A program made the translations under genes and the position numbers. A DNA stretch of 64,000 bases, taken from contig CM061231.1 of the NCBI GenBank assembly GCA_030844895.1, positions 158,067,889 through 158,131,888 of the forward strand. Direction: 5' to 3'. Every line of letters begins with the position of its first letter. The first letter of the stretch is position 1. Shown piece by piece: positions 33,507 through 45,754 of the stretch. Under the pieces are notes generated by a model. It worked only from the letters and a program-made list of their open reading frames with translations, did not search any database and was not told the origin of the DNA. This DNA is from Ambrosia x helenae (lineage: Eukaryota > Streptophyta > Magnoliopsida > Asterales > Asteraceae).

Positions 33507-34124
33507 TGTTGAAAAATATAGATCTATACCAAACAATGAACAATAACAAACATACAACCACTAACACAAGATATAGCGACAGAAAGCGGTGACAAAATCT
33601 TATTTAACCAACCCAAAATAATTTTCCCCCAATACCCAAGGATTCAACAATCAAAGAATCCAGAAAGAAAAACAAAGTTAAGTTATGACTACCGATTGTT
33701 TAGATCAGTTGTCACAACTGTAAAGAATAACGAAATACAGACTTACAGTGATTAAACCTATTCACTGATGAAGAAGACAAAGACTAATACATAAACTCTA
33801 AAAATATAGAGAGAATATTATAAACAAAAATAATACTGACTGAACGAATGAGAGAGAAAGACAAGGTATTTATAGCTGGGTCTGGTACCTTCCCAGCTAC
33901 CCAATCCAACGGCCAAGACTGATCTGATCCAACGGTTATAATTCCTCACGAACAAATATCCAACTGACATATAAATGGTCCATGGGCCAACATCTTATAA
34001 CCTGCCACTTATCTCAAATAAGCCCATTAGTAACAAACATTAAACCAAGCTTATTATTGACACAAGCCCAATGAATACACAGCCCAATAAGATAAGGATT
34101 GAATTATATTGTATATTTTTAACA
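33507..34124 (-). repeat. 3' LTR of copia B
   Basis: 618 bp, TGTTGAAAAATATAG...ATTTTTAACA. Directly followed on the right by the polypurine tract (CCCCCC on plus, 34125-34133). Confidence 0.93.
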
Positions 34125-34329
34125 TCCCCCCTTAATTCAATCCTTTCTTAAAAACATCTTTCAAACCAAGTTTCTCACATAACACCTCATGTTTTAACCC
34201 ATTAAGACCTTTAGTTAACAAATCTGCAATTTTATCATTAGAATCAATTTTTACAGTTTGTATAATACAATTAGAGATTTTCTCCCTTATAAAATGCAGG
34301 TCAATTTCAAAGTGTTTAGTCCTCTCATG

Positions 34330-35950
34330 AAAGACTGGGTTTGCAGCTATTGAGATAGCAGCTTTGCTATCACAATGTAAGCAAACAGGAAGATTGCAGA
34401 CAACCTACAACTCCTTTAGAATGTTCAAAATCCACGTTATTTCACAAGTAGCAGAGCACATGGCTCTGTACTCAGCCTCAGTAGTCGACCTAGAAATTGT
34501 ACTTTGTTTCTTGCTTTTCTAAGAAACCAATGAATCTCCAAGAAAAATACAGTACCCGGTGACAGACTTCCTTGTCACCAAGCATTTAGCCCAGTCTGAG
34601 TTAACATATGCAGTCAGCTCAAACTTATCAAACTTCTTAAACAACAAACCTTTACTAGGTGACAACTTTAAGTACTTAAGTAACCTAAGAGCAACTTTCA
34701 AATGACCATGTGTTGGTTTATGCATAAATTGACTCAAGAATTGAACAACATAACTAATATCAGGTCTTGTAATGGACAAGTATATCAGTTTGCCTATCTA
34801 TTTTTGAAAACCAGCCACATTTTCAAGTACTTGTTCATTTTTACTATTTTTATTTGACACAATATAGCTTAACTCAATAGGTGTTGATACATGCTTATAT
34901 CCTAAGTAACCAAATTCACTTAGTAACTCCAAACAATACTTTTTCTGGGACAAACACATCCCAGAATCTATATACAAGACTTCAATACCTAAAAAATATC
35001 TAAGTTTTCCTAAATCTTTGATTTGGAAATTTGAACTTAGAAATTTTTTTACCCTTTCAACTTCACTTATATCATTTTCAGTAATGACAATGTCATCAAA
35101 ATATATATGAAGTATAATGACATATCATTTATAGATTTTATAAACAAGGAATGATCACAAACACTTTGTACAAAGCCAAACTTTAACAGAATTTAGTAAG
35201 TTTTTCATTCCATTTTCTTGGGGCTTGTTTAAGCCCATATAAAGATTTAACAAGTTTGCAAACCTTATTATCAGTTTTTGAACGATAACCTTCAGGAGGA
35301 TTCATATATACATCTTCAGTTATAGAACCATATAAGAAAGCATTATTGATATCCAATTGAAATAATGACCAATTATTTTGCACAACAAGACTTAACACAC
35401 ACCTGACAGTGACCATTTTAACAACAGGAGAAAAAGTTTCACCAAAGTTTAATCCCTCTCTCTGATTATATCCTTTGGCAACAAGTCTTGCCTTATACCT
35501 CTCTATCTCACTATTAACTTTGTATTTTATCTTATATACCCACTTACAGCCTATATATTTTCTACCCTTGGGTAATTCAGTTAATTCCCAAGTGTTATTC
35601 CTATATAAAGCTTCCATTTCTTGATTCATAGCTTCAACCCATTTTGGGTCTTTTGAAGCTTCTGAATAAGAACTAGGATCAACAGTCTTATTAAGACTAG
35701 TAACAAAGCAATAGTTATCAGAAGACAAACAAGAATAGTTAACAACTCTCTCAACACCATATTTAAATTTTCCTTCAACAATATAATCATGAAATTTCCT
35801 AGGAACATTAGACACCCTAGTAGACATTCTAACAGTAGTTCCCTCAGATGGGCCAGTCTCATCATTTGGAGAATCAACATCATTGCAACCTGGACTGCTA
35901 GGCTGCTGACCATGGTCGACCCCCCTGCAGTCCTAGGAGGATATCCTGGT
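34330..35950 (-). pseudogene. copia B reverse transcriptase and RNase H
   Basis: RT begins around 35690 with AMNQEMEALYRNNTWEL, then GCKWVYKIKY, ARLVAKGYNQREGL, QLDINNAFLYGSI and SLYGLKQAPRKW in one frame to 35183. After a frame change the catalytic box reads YFDD (near 35090) where YVDD is usual, followed by LGKLRYFLGIEV. RNase H text (SITRPDISYVVQFL, TAYVNSDWAKC, then SRSTTEAEYRA) runs from 34780 to about 34450, ending near the polypurine tract with LLTKGL. At least three stops or shifts separate these parts. Confidence 0.9.
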
Positions 35951-36304
35951 TGCATACTAATTGACTCATCCTGAGAACTAGTGATCCCCCCTTCATCATT
36001 GGGAAATTGGTTTTCAGTCACATTTTGATCTTTAGATATCTCAAATAGATTAAAAATGTTCAAATTTGTTATACTACTATCAACATCATTGACACCAAAA
36101 GTGTTTTCAATACTTTGTTTAAATGGAAAAACTTCTTCATAAAACCTAACATCCCTAGAATACTCAACCTTTTTTGACTCTAAACACCATAACTTGTATC
36201 CCTTTTTAAACTTTGAGTATCCTATAAGAACACACTTTTCAGCCCTAGAAGACAATTTATCAGTATTATTTAAAATTGTATTAAAACATAGACATCCAAA
36301 TGTC

Positions 36305-37216
36305 TTAATGTGACTGAGATTGGGGGGGGAACCCATACACAACTTCATATGGACTCTTACCTAAAAGAATAGACGGGGGAATCCTATTAATCAAATATGT
36401 AGCAGTTAGAATATAATCATCCCAAAACCTAAGTGGCAATCCACTCTGAAACAACAAAGCTCTAGCTGTATTTAATAAGTGCCTATGTTTTCTCTCAGCA
36501 ATTCCATTTTGCTGAGGTGTATAGGCACATGATGTTTGATTAATAATACCATTTGAGATACAAAAAAACTCCATCTGATTGTTTACAAATTCAGTACCAT
36601 TATCACTTCTGAAAACTTTAACTTGGGATTTAAATTGAGTTTTGATCAATTCATAAAAGACTAATATGTTTTCAAAAACTTCTGTTTTAGACTTTAGCAT
36701 ATAACACCAAACAGACCTAGAGTAATCATCAACAACAGTAAGAAAATACTTATACTCTTCTCTACTAGTGACCCTATATAGACCCCATACATCAAGATGA
36801 ATGATATCACCTATATGTTTGGTTTTATGATCACTAATAGGGAATGGGACTCTAACTTGCTTAGCCTTGTGACATACCTCACAAGGTTGAGAGTCTATAT
36901 GACCTAGATTCAAATCACCCCTTAGCACAGCTAGAACTTGGTCAGAGGGTTGTCCAAGTCTACTATGCCATAAGTTGGCATCATTAAGACTATTAAAACA
37001 ACTAGCATTAACACTTACACGCTTTCCTACAAAGTATAAACCATCACTTTGCCTACCAGTCACGAGGATTCTCTTGGACTTGGAATCCTGGACCAAACAA
37101 CTTTGTTCATCAAACAAAGCACACAACTTATTATCCCTAGCAAGTTTGTGTACAGACATTAAGTTCACACAGTAATCAAGAATTAAAAAAATCATATAGA
37201 ATGACACCATCAGCAA
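36305..37216 (-). pseudogene. copia B integrase
   Basis: The frame contains the HHCC finger (LWHSRLGQPSDQVL ... CEVCHKAKQ), the catalytic core with HLDVWG, VDDYSRSVW and RSDNGTEF, and QQNGIAERKHR with the glutamate. It would insert the cDNA into the genome. It is cut from protease by frame changes around 37190-37310 and from RT by a shift in an eight-G run (plus strand, 36324-36331), after which the GCLCF capsid-like C-terminal text continues in another frame (36348 down to about 35950). Confidence 0.9.
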
Positions 37217-37302
37217 GTTTAATATCCCCTATTTTTGAAACCTTGGCACTAGTGCCATTAGGATGTTTAACTTGAATGTCATATTCAGAAACATCAATAC
37301 AA

Positions 37303-38586
37303 TTAAACATTTCTTTTGTCACTATTAGTCATGTGTTGGTTAGCACCTGAATCAGTGATCCAACCATAACTAATAGCAGCCTTCACAAAACTAGAACAAC
37401 TTGAAAAATTTTTGAAATTTTTTTCTAAGTTAGAAATCCTAGACATACAGGAGAAACCATTAATAAAAACACCTCTACCTCCTGTATTAGTGTTTTGAGA
37501 CTCATTTCCTCCTTTGTCACTGATCAGATTCATTAGCTTTGATATATGTTCAGGTGAAAAAGGCAAACCAGAAGAACTAGACATGGACTGTTTAGAATTA
37601 GAGACATTAGAAGACATGTTGGCCTTAGCAGTTTGACCAACACTCTTTCTTTTGAAACCAGGTGGATAACCAACCAGCTCATAACATCTGTCAACAATAT
37701 GACCTAACATGTTACAATGAGAACATTTTAAGTTTGGATTAGGTCCTCTATTAACATTCTTTCTTTTATTGTCAAAACTTTGGGTTACCTTAGACACAAA
37801 AGCAACATTATTACCTTTTACTTGACCACTACCCCTATGTGACTCTTCTCTTGATACAATAGAATAGGCAGTTTTAATATCAGGTAAAGGATCTCTTGTT
37901 AATAAGGTAGTCCTGGCTGGTTGGTACATCTCATCCAGTCGCATAAGAAACTGAAACAACTTTATAAGACTACTAAAGGAAATGAATTCTTTAGCAGCTT
38001 GACAACTACATGAAGGCAATTGAAGTACTATAGAATCAAATTTCTTCCACATAGTATTTAACCTATGATAATACTCAGACACAGAACTCCCATTTTGACT
38101 AAGTAAATTAATCTTTTGATACAAATAGTATACAACATATCCATCCACTTTGTCATAAGTCTTTTTCAAATCCACCCACACCTCTATGGCCAGTTTTGAA
38201 AAAACTTATCCAAGAAAGAGTTCTTCACTAACAGAATTAAGTAACCAAGACAAAACAACAGAATTACATCTATCCCATTATTTTATTAGAACTTCATCAT
38301 CAACAGGTCTAACAGTAGTATCATCTATAAAATCTATTTTGTTTTTATCTTGTAATGCCAGTTTCATAGAGTTAGACCATACCAAATAATTTTCAGTTCC
38401 TTTTAGTTTTATTGATATAATAGATAGATTACTAGTATCACTAGGATGCAAGTACAAAGGATCACTAATGTCAAGTTTACTAATCAGGGTTCCTACTAGT
38501 AGTGCCCCTGCATTAGGATCATCTCCTCCTGCAGCACCACCACCACCAGCAGCACCCCTACCACCAGTATCACCCATATCAAACAA
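37303..38586 (-). pseudogene. copia B gag and start of protease, with internal stops
   Basis: ATG at 38586 opens MFDMGDTGGRGAAGG, with a glycine/alanine-rich N terminus and then the gag core (LKGTENYLVWSNSMKLALQ near residues 60-80). TAA at 38278-38280 and a second stop near 38208-38210 interrupt the same frame, which then resumes at VWVDLKKTYDKVDG and runs to 37303. A CCHC knuckle (CSHCNMLGHIVDRC) lies about 37690-37735. The protease motif DSGANQHMT is at about 37320-37345, just before a frameshift. The two stops make a full gag impossible without readthrough. Confidence 0.88.
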
Positions 38587-39268
38587 AGAACCAAATACAG
38601 AAACACACCAAAGACAATGTTAGCCAAGAACTAACAAAAACAATCATAGACAATCCTAGTAGGCGAAGTTGTGTAGGTGTTCAGATCATGGGTTCTTCAC
38701 TCAAGGGTGCCCACGCAGATCCTTACACGGGAGCCTATAACACTAGACAATAAACAATAAGAATACAATACAATACACAAGAATAGTAACCAAAGAGATC
38801 ACAAACAAACAAGACAAACACAGACAACAAGACCATACAAATACAGATCAATACCAGTCCACCTTAACACGGTCAATGACACCTAGACACAATAACCAAA
38901 GACAATGATAAGCAGGAACAATCTCACCGAGAGGAGGAACCAAGTTAGGGTTCTCCAAACTCACAACCTACACCTTCACTTAGGGTATAGAGTTGTGAGT
39001 GCAATTGTAGCAATTCCACTCCAGATCAGCAACAGTCCAGATCCAGCCAACCAAGGTTGACAACAGACAACCTGAATCAAGTCAACAAGATACAAACAAT
39101 ACACAATAATAGACAAGATCTATTAACAAGATCAGATCTATTATCTACAACCAAGAACTGGACCAGATCTATAAACCAGATAAGATCCAAGACCCAAACA
39201 ACTAAGACACCACAGACATACAGCGGAAGACACCAGAATCAAGAAGAAACCTCGATAACATAGCTCAA
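38587..39268 (-). other. copia B leader between PBS and gag
   Basis: About 680 bp without coding features, rich in CAAGA/ACAAT words. Normal position for the untranslated leader and packaging region. Confidence 0.6.
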
Positions 39269-39282
39269 TGGCTCTGATACCA
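39269..39282 (-). other. primer-binding site of copia B
   Basis: The minus strand reads TGGTATCAGAGCCA immediately inside the LTR, the initiator Met-tRNA type site. Confidence 0.92.
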
Positions 39283-39901
39283 TGTTAAAAAATATAGATC
39301 TATACTAAACAATGAACAATAACAAACATACAACCACAAACACAAGATATAGCGACAGCAATCGGTGACAAAATCTTATTTAACAAACCCAAAATAATTT
39401 CCCCCCAATACCCAAGGATTCAACCAATCGAAGAATCCAGAAAGAAATACAAAGTCAAGTTATGACTACTGATAGTTTAGATCAGTTGTCACAACTGTAA
39501 AGAATAACGAAATACAGACTTACAGTGATTAAACCTAATCACTGATGAAGAAGACGAAGACTAATACACAAACCCTAAAAATACAGAGAGAAAGTTATAA
39601 ACGAAAATAATACAGACTGAACGGATGAGGGAGAAAGACAAGGTATTTATAGCTGGGTCTAGAACCTTCCTAGCTACCCAATCCAACGGCCAAGACTGAT
39701 CTGATCCAACGGTTATAATTCCTCACGAACAAATATCCAGCTAACATATAAATGGGCCATGGGCCAACATCTTATAACCTGCCACTTATCTCAAATAAGC
39801 CCATTAGTAACAAACATTAAACCAAACTTATTATTGACACAAACCCAATGAATACACAGCCCAATAAGATAAGGATTGAATTATATTGTATATTTTTAAC
39901 A
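39283..39901 (-). repeat. 5' LTR of copia B
   Basis: 619 bp, TGTTAAAAAATATAG...ATTTTTAACA, next to the PBS. Confidence 0.93.
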
Positions 39902-40714
39902 GAGTCATTTGCATATATTGACATGACACAAACATGCGATGATTTTTTTTATTTAGAGCGCTTTCTACTTAGTCTAAATCTCTTCTTGGATATGATAGAA
40001 GTTACCAATTAGCATTGTAGAACATAATCCCTCTCACTTTGATGTGAAGGATATTTGATTAGTTAGTTAGAAGCCTAAATGTTACATCTTAGTTTTTTAC
40101 ATATTGATTGGTTGATAATTCTTAATTACAATACCATGTGTTGTGTAATTTTATCCCTGAACACTTAATTGATAATTTATATTTTATTAACCAATAAAAA
40201 AGAATGCATTGATTAATATCCTATTCGAAGGTTACATGCTCACCACAAGTATTCATTCGGAAGAAAAGAAAATATCATATATTCATATATACAAACTGTG
40301 AAACTAACTAATTACCAAATGATCAAGATCTCTTTGTTGCACATGTCTCGTGGTGAAAACCATCTCACCCATGTTTGAGCTTTTGGGGTTGTGGGCCCAA
40401 GAAATGTCTCAAATCCCATGAAGCTTGTCAATAATCCTTCAAGCCCTTTTTGAAATTCTGCTAGGAAAATTACAAACAAAATCATTGTAACCTCATGCAT
40501 AAAGAAAGCATATTTCAACACCGTTTACAATGAGTGAATGAACCCCGTATATATTCTTTTATTTCAAACCAATGTGTTAACAAATAATTAAGTAGTTTTC
40601 AAATACAGTTGTGATATAGAATGTGGAGACTTTTACATAACTTGTCGGTTTTGGAAAAGGCTTTGTACAACTACTAGATCTTCGAGAGTGTTTGTATAAA
40701 TTATATGTTTGCCA
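39902..40714. other. intergenic DNA with a possible terminal exon at 40315-40458 (minus)
   Basis: On the minus strand a TTTTCCTAGCAG acceptor near 40459 is followed by an open stretch with FQKGLEGLLTSFMGFETFLG and later WVRWFSPRDMCNKEI, ending in TAA near 40312. The amino-acid content looks more gene-like than the neighbouring frames. I do not recognise the family and see no upstream exon. It may be a captured or orphan exon, or chance. Confidence 0.3.
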
Positions 40715-40717
40715 TTA

Positions 40718-41075
40718 GGCTATGGGGTGTAGAGACATGAAAAAGGTCATGTCTCCATGCCATCTTGGATGCCACCTCACCATTTTGGTGTCTCAAGCAT
40801 TTTGAAACATGAGTGGGGTGTGGAGACACCAACACTCCCATGTCTCAAGCATTTAAAAAAAAAAAGAAAAAGAAAAAATCTCATTGGGGAAACAAACATG
40901 CATTTCAAAAAAAAAAAATGAAAAAGAAAAAACTCTCATTGGTCAGTCCTTTTCGTTCTTCTAGGGACGTGGGGGACGGGGCATAAGTGGGACGGGGCAG
41001 GGGGCGGTGTGGGGTTGGGGGACGGGGCAAAAAGTGAGGGACGGGGAGTTGGGGGCGTCTCCATACCCTTCAGCC
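40718..41075. mobile_element. Tourist/Harbinger MITE, 358 bp
   Basis: Ends GGCTATGGGGTGTAGAGAC and, inverted, GGCTGAAGGGTATGGAGACG, with TTA flanks (40715-40717, 41076-41078). The interior has A-rich tracts and GGGACGGGGC words at 40965-41050. Confidence 0.82.
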
Positions 41076-41263
41076 TTATAAAGTGCGAGTTTAAAATAGG
41101 TGAAAATTAATTCATCTTCTAAAATTATTACTATTTTAAAATACCCCTTAACTATACTTTATTTTTTCGCAAATAATTTGTAATACTATATATTATAAAA
41201 ATCTAAATGCATACATTTATTCATTTTTTAAAATTCAATACTAAATTTATTAAAAAATATTTA

Positions 41264-41579
41264 GGGGCTGTTTGGTTGATTAAGTGCTGAATTATTAAGA
41301 GGTCTGAATGGTTAAGAGGTCTGAATGGTTAAGCACTGAATCATTAAGTTGGGTCTCTTAATGGTTAGTATTCTTGTCCCACATTGGTAGGAGAGTCTCA
41401 TTAAGGTTCAGCCTAGTTCAGTGCTTAATGATTCAGTGCTTAATGGTTCAGCAACATCTCAAATCTTAATGATTCAGACTTAACCATTCCATTTAGAAAC
41501 TGAAACAAACGCGCTGAATACTGAATCATTAAGCACTGAATGGTTCAGAGCCTCATTAAGAGGCTTACCAAACAGCCCC
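41264..41579. mobile_element. Tourist/Harbinger MITE, 316 bp, fold-back
   Basis: Ends GGGGCTGTTTGGTTGATTAA and, inverted, GGGGCTGTTTGGTAAGCC, with TTA flanks (41261-41263, 41580-41582). CTGAATGGTTAAG/CTTAATGATTCAG words repeat in both orientations, so the whole element can fold on itself. Confidence 0.88.
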
Positions 41580-41634
41580 TTAGTGTGTTATCAAAATAAT
41601 ACAAAACTTTTGGAGATAAATAATATTTAAAACA

Positions 41635-41663
<29 letters not shown>

Positions 41664-41668
<5 letters not shown>

Positions 41669-42069
41669 TAGGATCCTGTACAAAGGACATATTTCGTGAG
41701 AAGTGTGAGAAGGACTAAGAATTGACATGTATACATCCTTTTTTGGATTTAGGAATGATGTTTTAGGTTGTTTTAACTTGAAAAACACCAAACACAACAA
41801 TTTAAAACACAATACAATGTATTATAGTCATTAAATTTAAAAAACAGCTAAAACACACTACTTAACGCTTAAAACACACTGCTAATGTTCTTAGCATGCT
41901 GTTTTAAGTTTTAAGCCTAAAATACATTTGTTTTTCGGTTTTTAATTGTTATGTTTGGTGTTTTTATAGGCAAAACAATCCAAAACATCACGACTAAGTT
42001 TAAAAAATGATGCATAAGTATCAATTAATCATTCTCACAAAAAAAAAAAACACTTTATACACGATCTTG

Positions 42070-42074
<5 letters not shown>
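41664..42074. mobile_element. MITE inserted in (TA)n
   Basis: Left GTTTAGGATCCTGTACAAAG and right CTTTATACACGATCTTGACCC are imperfect inverted ends; internal GTGAGAAGTGTGAGAAG and ATTCTCACAAAAAA mark the same family as 25296-25646. (TA)n tracts (41636-41662 and 42075-42126) flank it on both sides. Confidence 0.7.
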
Positions 42075-42126
<52 letters not shown>

Positions 42127-42129
<3 letters not shown>

Positions 42130-43419
42130 AATTAGACACTTCAATTTCATTTTTAGAAAATGACATTACTTGCTATGAGAGCAACCTCCTTTAATTTCTT
42201 GAACCTTTAACCTTTTATTTTTCCATCTTTGGATGGGTAAATGACCTTTAAACATATTATTCTACAATGATTTTAGCCACCCTCTTCCATGCAACCTTTA
42301 TATGAGCAATTAATATGGAATAATTTCTCTCTTTTTTCAAAAAAAAAAAAAGAAAAAAAAAAGAAAGAAAAGAAAGAATCTAATACCAGTAATTATTTCA
42401 CTTGTTCAGCCTTTGGTTCGATCAAGCTTGCCTTGAAAGAGCCACGTAAGAAAAGAAATAAAACTGATATTATACGTTTATATGTATTTTCAAGATTTAT
42501 TTTACCTTTTTAATTAAAAAAAGCTAACTATATAGATTATTTTTACTTGAAAAGCATAAAAGTACGAAGATTTACAAAATCTTTTTCTAGAAATGACTAA
42601 TAACTAGTGGCTTCAAAACCCGTGCGTTAGTACGAAGATATCTTCACACTACACGACAAGAAATGTGATCAGTATTAATTCGTTTTGTTACAAGACTGAC
42701 GCTTGTTATAGCCGACGAAAGAGAAAAAATAAATATATAAGATCGTGTTGCGATAAAAAATACCAACATGTGATTTCCATCAATCGAAAATTGGTATGAA
42801 TCAGTTTGGTCGGTTTGAGTACTGCCACGGTGTAGACTATCACAATAATATCGGGTGAGTCAATGGGTGTCCTTTGTGTGTTGTAAAATCCAATATTTTT
42901 AGAACTGCACTAGACATCGAACCGGTTGCTCAACTGATTTACTGGTCTAACCGTCGGATTGGATCGGTTGAACTGAATTCAAGAACTGGATAGTAATTAG
43001 ACCATGTAAAACCCATAACGAAAAAATCAAAATATTTTCTAAAGTATTTATATTTAAAATCGTTATTAAATATTTTGAATACTATCATAAATTATAATTG
43101 AAACCAGAGGAACTCCCTCGCGCTTCACGGCAGGAGTTCCATTGATATTAGTCCGAATCATTATGATACGTGCACTCATACACCCCTTGTTCATACTTAA
43201 AACCTTGAAACTTTATGGACTGTTGTACAAAGGAAATTGAAATTCAGTGAAATGCCCTTATGCTGCTGTTCCTCAGCATGTCTTGAATTAGCTATCAAGA
43301 AAGAAATTATGGCGGTGGAAAGCAATTAAATTATTGTGATAACTCGAAAAAAAAACCAAAGGTGGAAAACCTTACTTGTCAAAATGTAAAACCTTAAAAG
43401 TATACTGTTGTTTAGGATG

Positions 43420-43452
<33 letters not shown>

Positions 43453-44479
43453 TAGGGTAAGGATAATGTGGAAATCCACTCTTATAGTAAAAACTCTAGA
43501 AACTCTGACTTCCCATTTTTTTTTTTTGAAAAAATTAGGGCATGTAATATACATGATTTTAAGCATTTGGGCCAAAAAAATCAAAAAAACGCCGAACACT
43601 TTTTTTTAAAAAAAAAAATAAATAAATTTTCGACTAACACATGTTAAGCCAAACTATTGATTGTTTTATTCAGTGAAAATTGAACAACTATGTCAATCAT
43701 TAACATATGTTCACTTTACACATCAGATTCACATACCATCATCATCATCATGACATATCCTTTGATATCAATCTGATTTTTTTTCGGGTTCACATCGCAA
43801 CTTTAAAGTGTATTAAGAAAGTGACAATTGTACATAGACTAGTGTTGGAACCTTTACAAAAAAAAAATCTAAAAAAACGGCCTATTATTTTGTAGTACAC
43901 GCATTTTGTCACTTCATATTAAATTTTTCTAACTCGGGACGCTCTCAGAGAATAAACTAGTTATTATATATAATAAACCAATATAAGTTTGAATATGTGT
44001 CATTCATTTAAACTATTTGTTTTTTGCTTTTCCTTTCTTAATTATGGATATTAAAATATTCAAATACTTGATCTGGCTGGATAGTAAATAATAATACAAA
44101 AGTAGGTGGTATTAAAAAATGAATGTTAATTCCCATTAGAAAAAAAAAATATTTTAAAAATTAATTTAACAAGCTATAACTATCACGTCAATGTTCAATT
44201 TTTTAAATACATATCTTAACGATTGTATATGTTAACAAATTACATTATATTTTATTCTATTAATATAATACACCGATTTTTTTCAAACGTGAAAAGCATA
44301 TGTTTTTAAACATAACTTTTTGATTAATTTTATAACATTACAACACTTATCAAACAACGTAATACACAATATTGTAACCTAATAAGCGCAAAATCGTATT
44401 TTCATAAAAAGAAATTATTAGATATTTTTTATATCAGTAAATGAAAATATCAAACTATGTTGACTGGCGTGTAAATGCT
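42127..44479. other. AT-rich DNA with Helitron-like and (TA)n-associated fragments, no gene
   Basis: CTAGTGGCTTCAAAACCCGTGCG at 42605-42627 resembles a Helitron 3' end on the minus strand. A hairpin GGAACTCC...GGAGTTCC sits at 43111-43142. (TA)n at 43420-43449 is followed by GATAGGGTAAGGATAATG, in the style of the (TA)n MITE ends. No coding region was found. Confidence 0.45.
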
Positions 44480-44481
44480 AC

Positions 44482-45025
44482 TCCCTCCATCCCATTTTAG
44501 ATGTCATTTGGCCCACAAACACACATATTAATAAATCTTTGTTTATATGTTGTAAAATGACAATAATATTCTCTAGTTATTATCTTAAATATATGATTGT
44601 CTTTTGTATTTTATGAGCAAAGCTAAAAACTGCTTTAAAATATTTGATTGTCCAACACTTGTAGCCTAGTTGGTTGAGGGTCTAAAGTTTCCTATAGGAG
44701 GCTTGGGTTCAATTTCCACTAGCTACATTTGGAGGACATTGGTGGAGGGGAAATGAGGGATGACCCGGCCATTGGCTTGGGTTTGAGTCCTGATATCGAC
44801 CGGTTTTACCGATTATCTCACTGCCGTGCCTTCGGGCGAGTGAGTGGTCGGGTTTTCCCGGGAATTGGTGGCAATTGGTGGCCCGGGTACTCTCGAGTAC
44901 CTGATTTGCCAAAAGGGTGCCCGAGAGTGTTCGGAAATTGATTCGTTGGCCGTTAAAAAAAATAGACATTTAATTTGGGACAACAAAAAGTACTAATATG
45001 GACATTTAAAATGGGACGTAAAGAG
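44482..45025. mobile_element. Stowaway (Tc1/mariner) MITE with a SINE nested inside
   Basis: The left end is CTCCCTCCATCCCATTTTAG and the right end, inverted, CTCTTTACGTCCCATTTTAA, with TA on both sides (44480-44481, 45026-45027). CTCCCTCC-TCCC termini and TA duplications define Stowaway. About 300 bp in the middle is the SINE at 44652-44960. Confidence 0.9.
44652..44960 (+). mobile_element. tRNA-derived SINE inside the Stowaway MITE
   Basis: The head has TAGCCTAGTTGG (A box) and, 36 bases later, GGGTTCAATTTCC (B box). The body includes GGTTTTACCGATTATCTCAC and GTCGGGTTTTCCCGGGAATT, and the element ends in GGCCGTTAAAAAAAA. The body is shared with the SINE at 46521 but the heads differ. I could not identify its target duplication. 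Confidence 0.82.
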
Positions 45026-45094
45026 TAAAAACTATATATGTAATTTAAATAAATATCTAATAATTATTAGACAATCTTTAACTTTTGGTTATAA

Positions 45095-45406
45095 GACTAA
45101 TTGGTGTGGTTTTGGGGAAAGGTGGGTGATGATGTGTACAATTCCCTCAAGGGGAATACCGCCCCCCCCCCCCCCCCCCCCCGCTTTCATCTTCGGTGAG
45201 TTTTTCCCTCTCTCCCCTTATCATGTGATTGGCTCTTTTTCTTTTTTCTTTTTTTTAATTAAACTTTATATAATAAAAAATGAGGGGGGAGTGGGGGGAT
45301 TAGGGGAATATCATTTCCAACTTTGGGGGAAGAAATGGGGAAAATGAGGTGGCGTTGATGTGATATTTGGGGGAGTTGGGGGAATGTTACACCTCACTAT
45401 ATAGTC
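45095..45406. mobile_element. Harbinger-type MITE with a 21-C run
   Basis: Ends GACTAATTGGTGTGG and, inverted, GACTATATAGTGAGG, with TAA flanks (45092-45094 and 45407-45409). Contains an uninterrupted run of 21 C at 45162-45182. Confidence 0.8.
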
Positions 45407-45409
45407 TAA

Positions 45410-45751
45410 GAGCATTCACATCCCTTCCATCAAACCTTCCCCCATATCTAAAATTTAAAAAAACTTACTAAAAACATCCTACATCCCCTCCACCATTTTA
45501 TACTCCATCTTTATATTATGAAAAAACCATCTTCTAGCTTTTTATATATAAAAAGCTACTATTCACTCCCATCAAATTATTGTGAGTGTATTTTAACGAG
45601 GAATATTATAAAATAAGTGTTTGTGAGTAACATAAAGGTAAATATGGTGGAGGGGATGTGGAAGGTTTTTTAAAATGAAAGATAAATTTTGAAAAGTATG
45701 ATTTTTTGTTATATTATAGAGTATAAAATGGTGAAGGGGATGTGAATGTTC
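45410..45751. mobile_element. Harbinger-type MITE adjoining the previous one
   Basis: Ends GAGCATTCACATCCC and, inverted, GAACATTCACATCCCC, with TAA flanks (45407-45409, 45752-45754). Its left TAA is also the right TAA of the neighbouring element. Confidence 0.87.
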
Positions 45752-45754
45752 TAA

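Larger units (their letters stand above)
33507..39901 (-). mobile_element. complete Ty1/copia retrotransposon B, inactivated, 6.4 kb
   Basis: Two LTRs (33507-34124 and 39283-39901) enclose, on the minus strand, PBS, gag, protease, integrase, RT, RNase H and a polypurine tract. Flanks are GAATC and GAGTC, a 5-bp duplication with one change. The LTRs look about 95% alike by eye. The coding region has in-frame stops in gag and several frameshifts, so the copy is dead as a source of protein though it could be mobilised in trans. The zinc knuckle followed by YELVGYPPGF suggests an Ivana/Oryco-like lineage; that is tentative. Confidence 0.95.
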
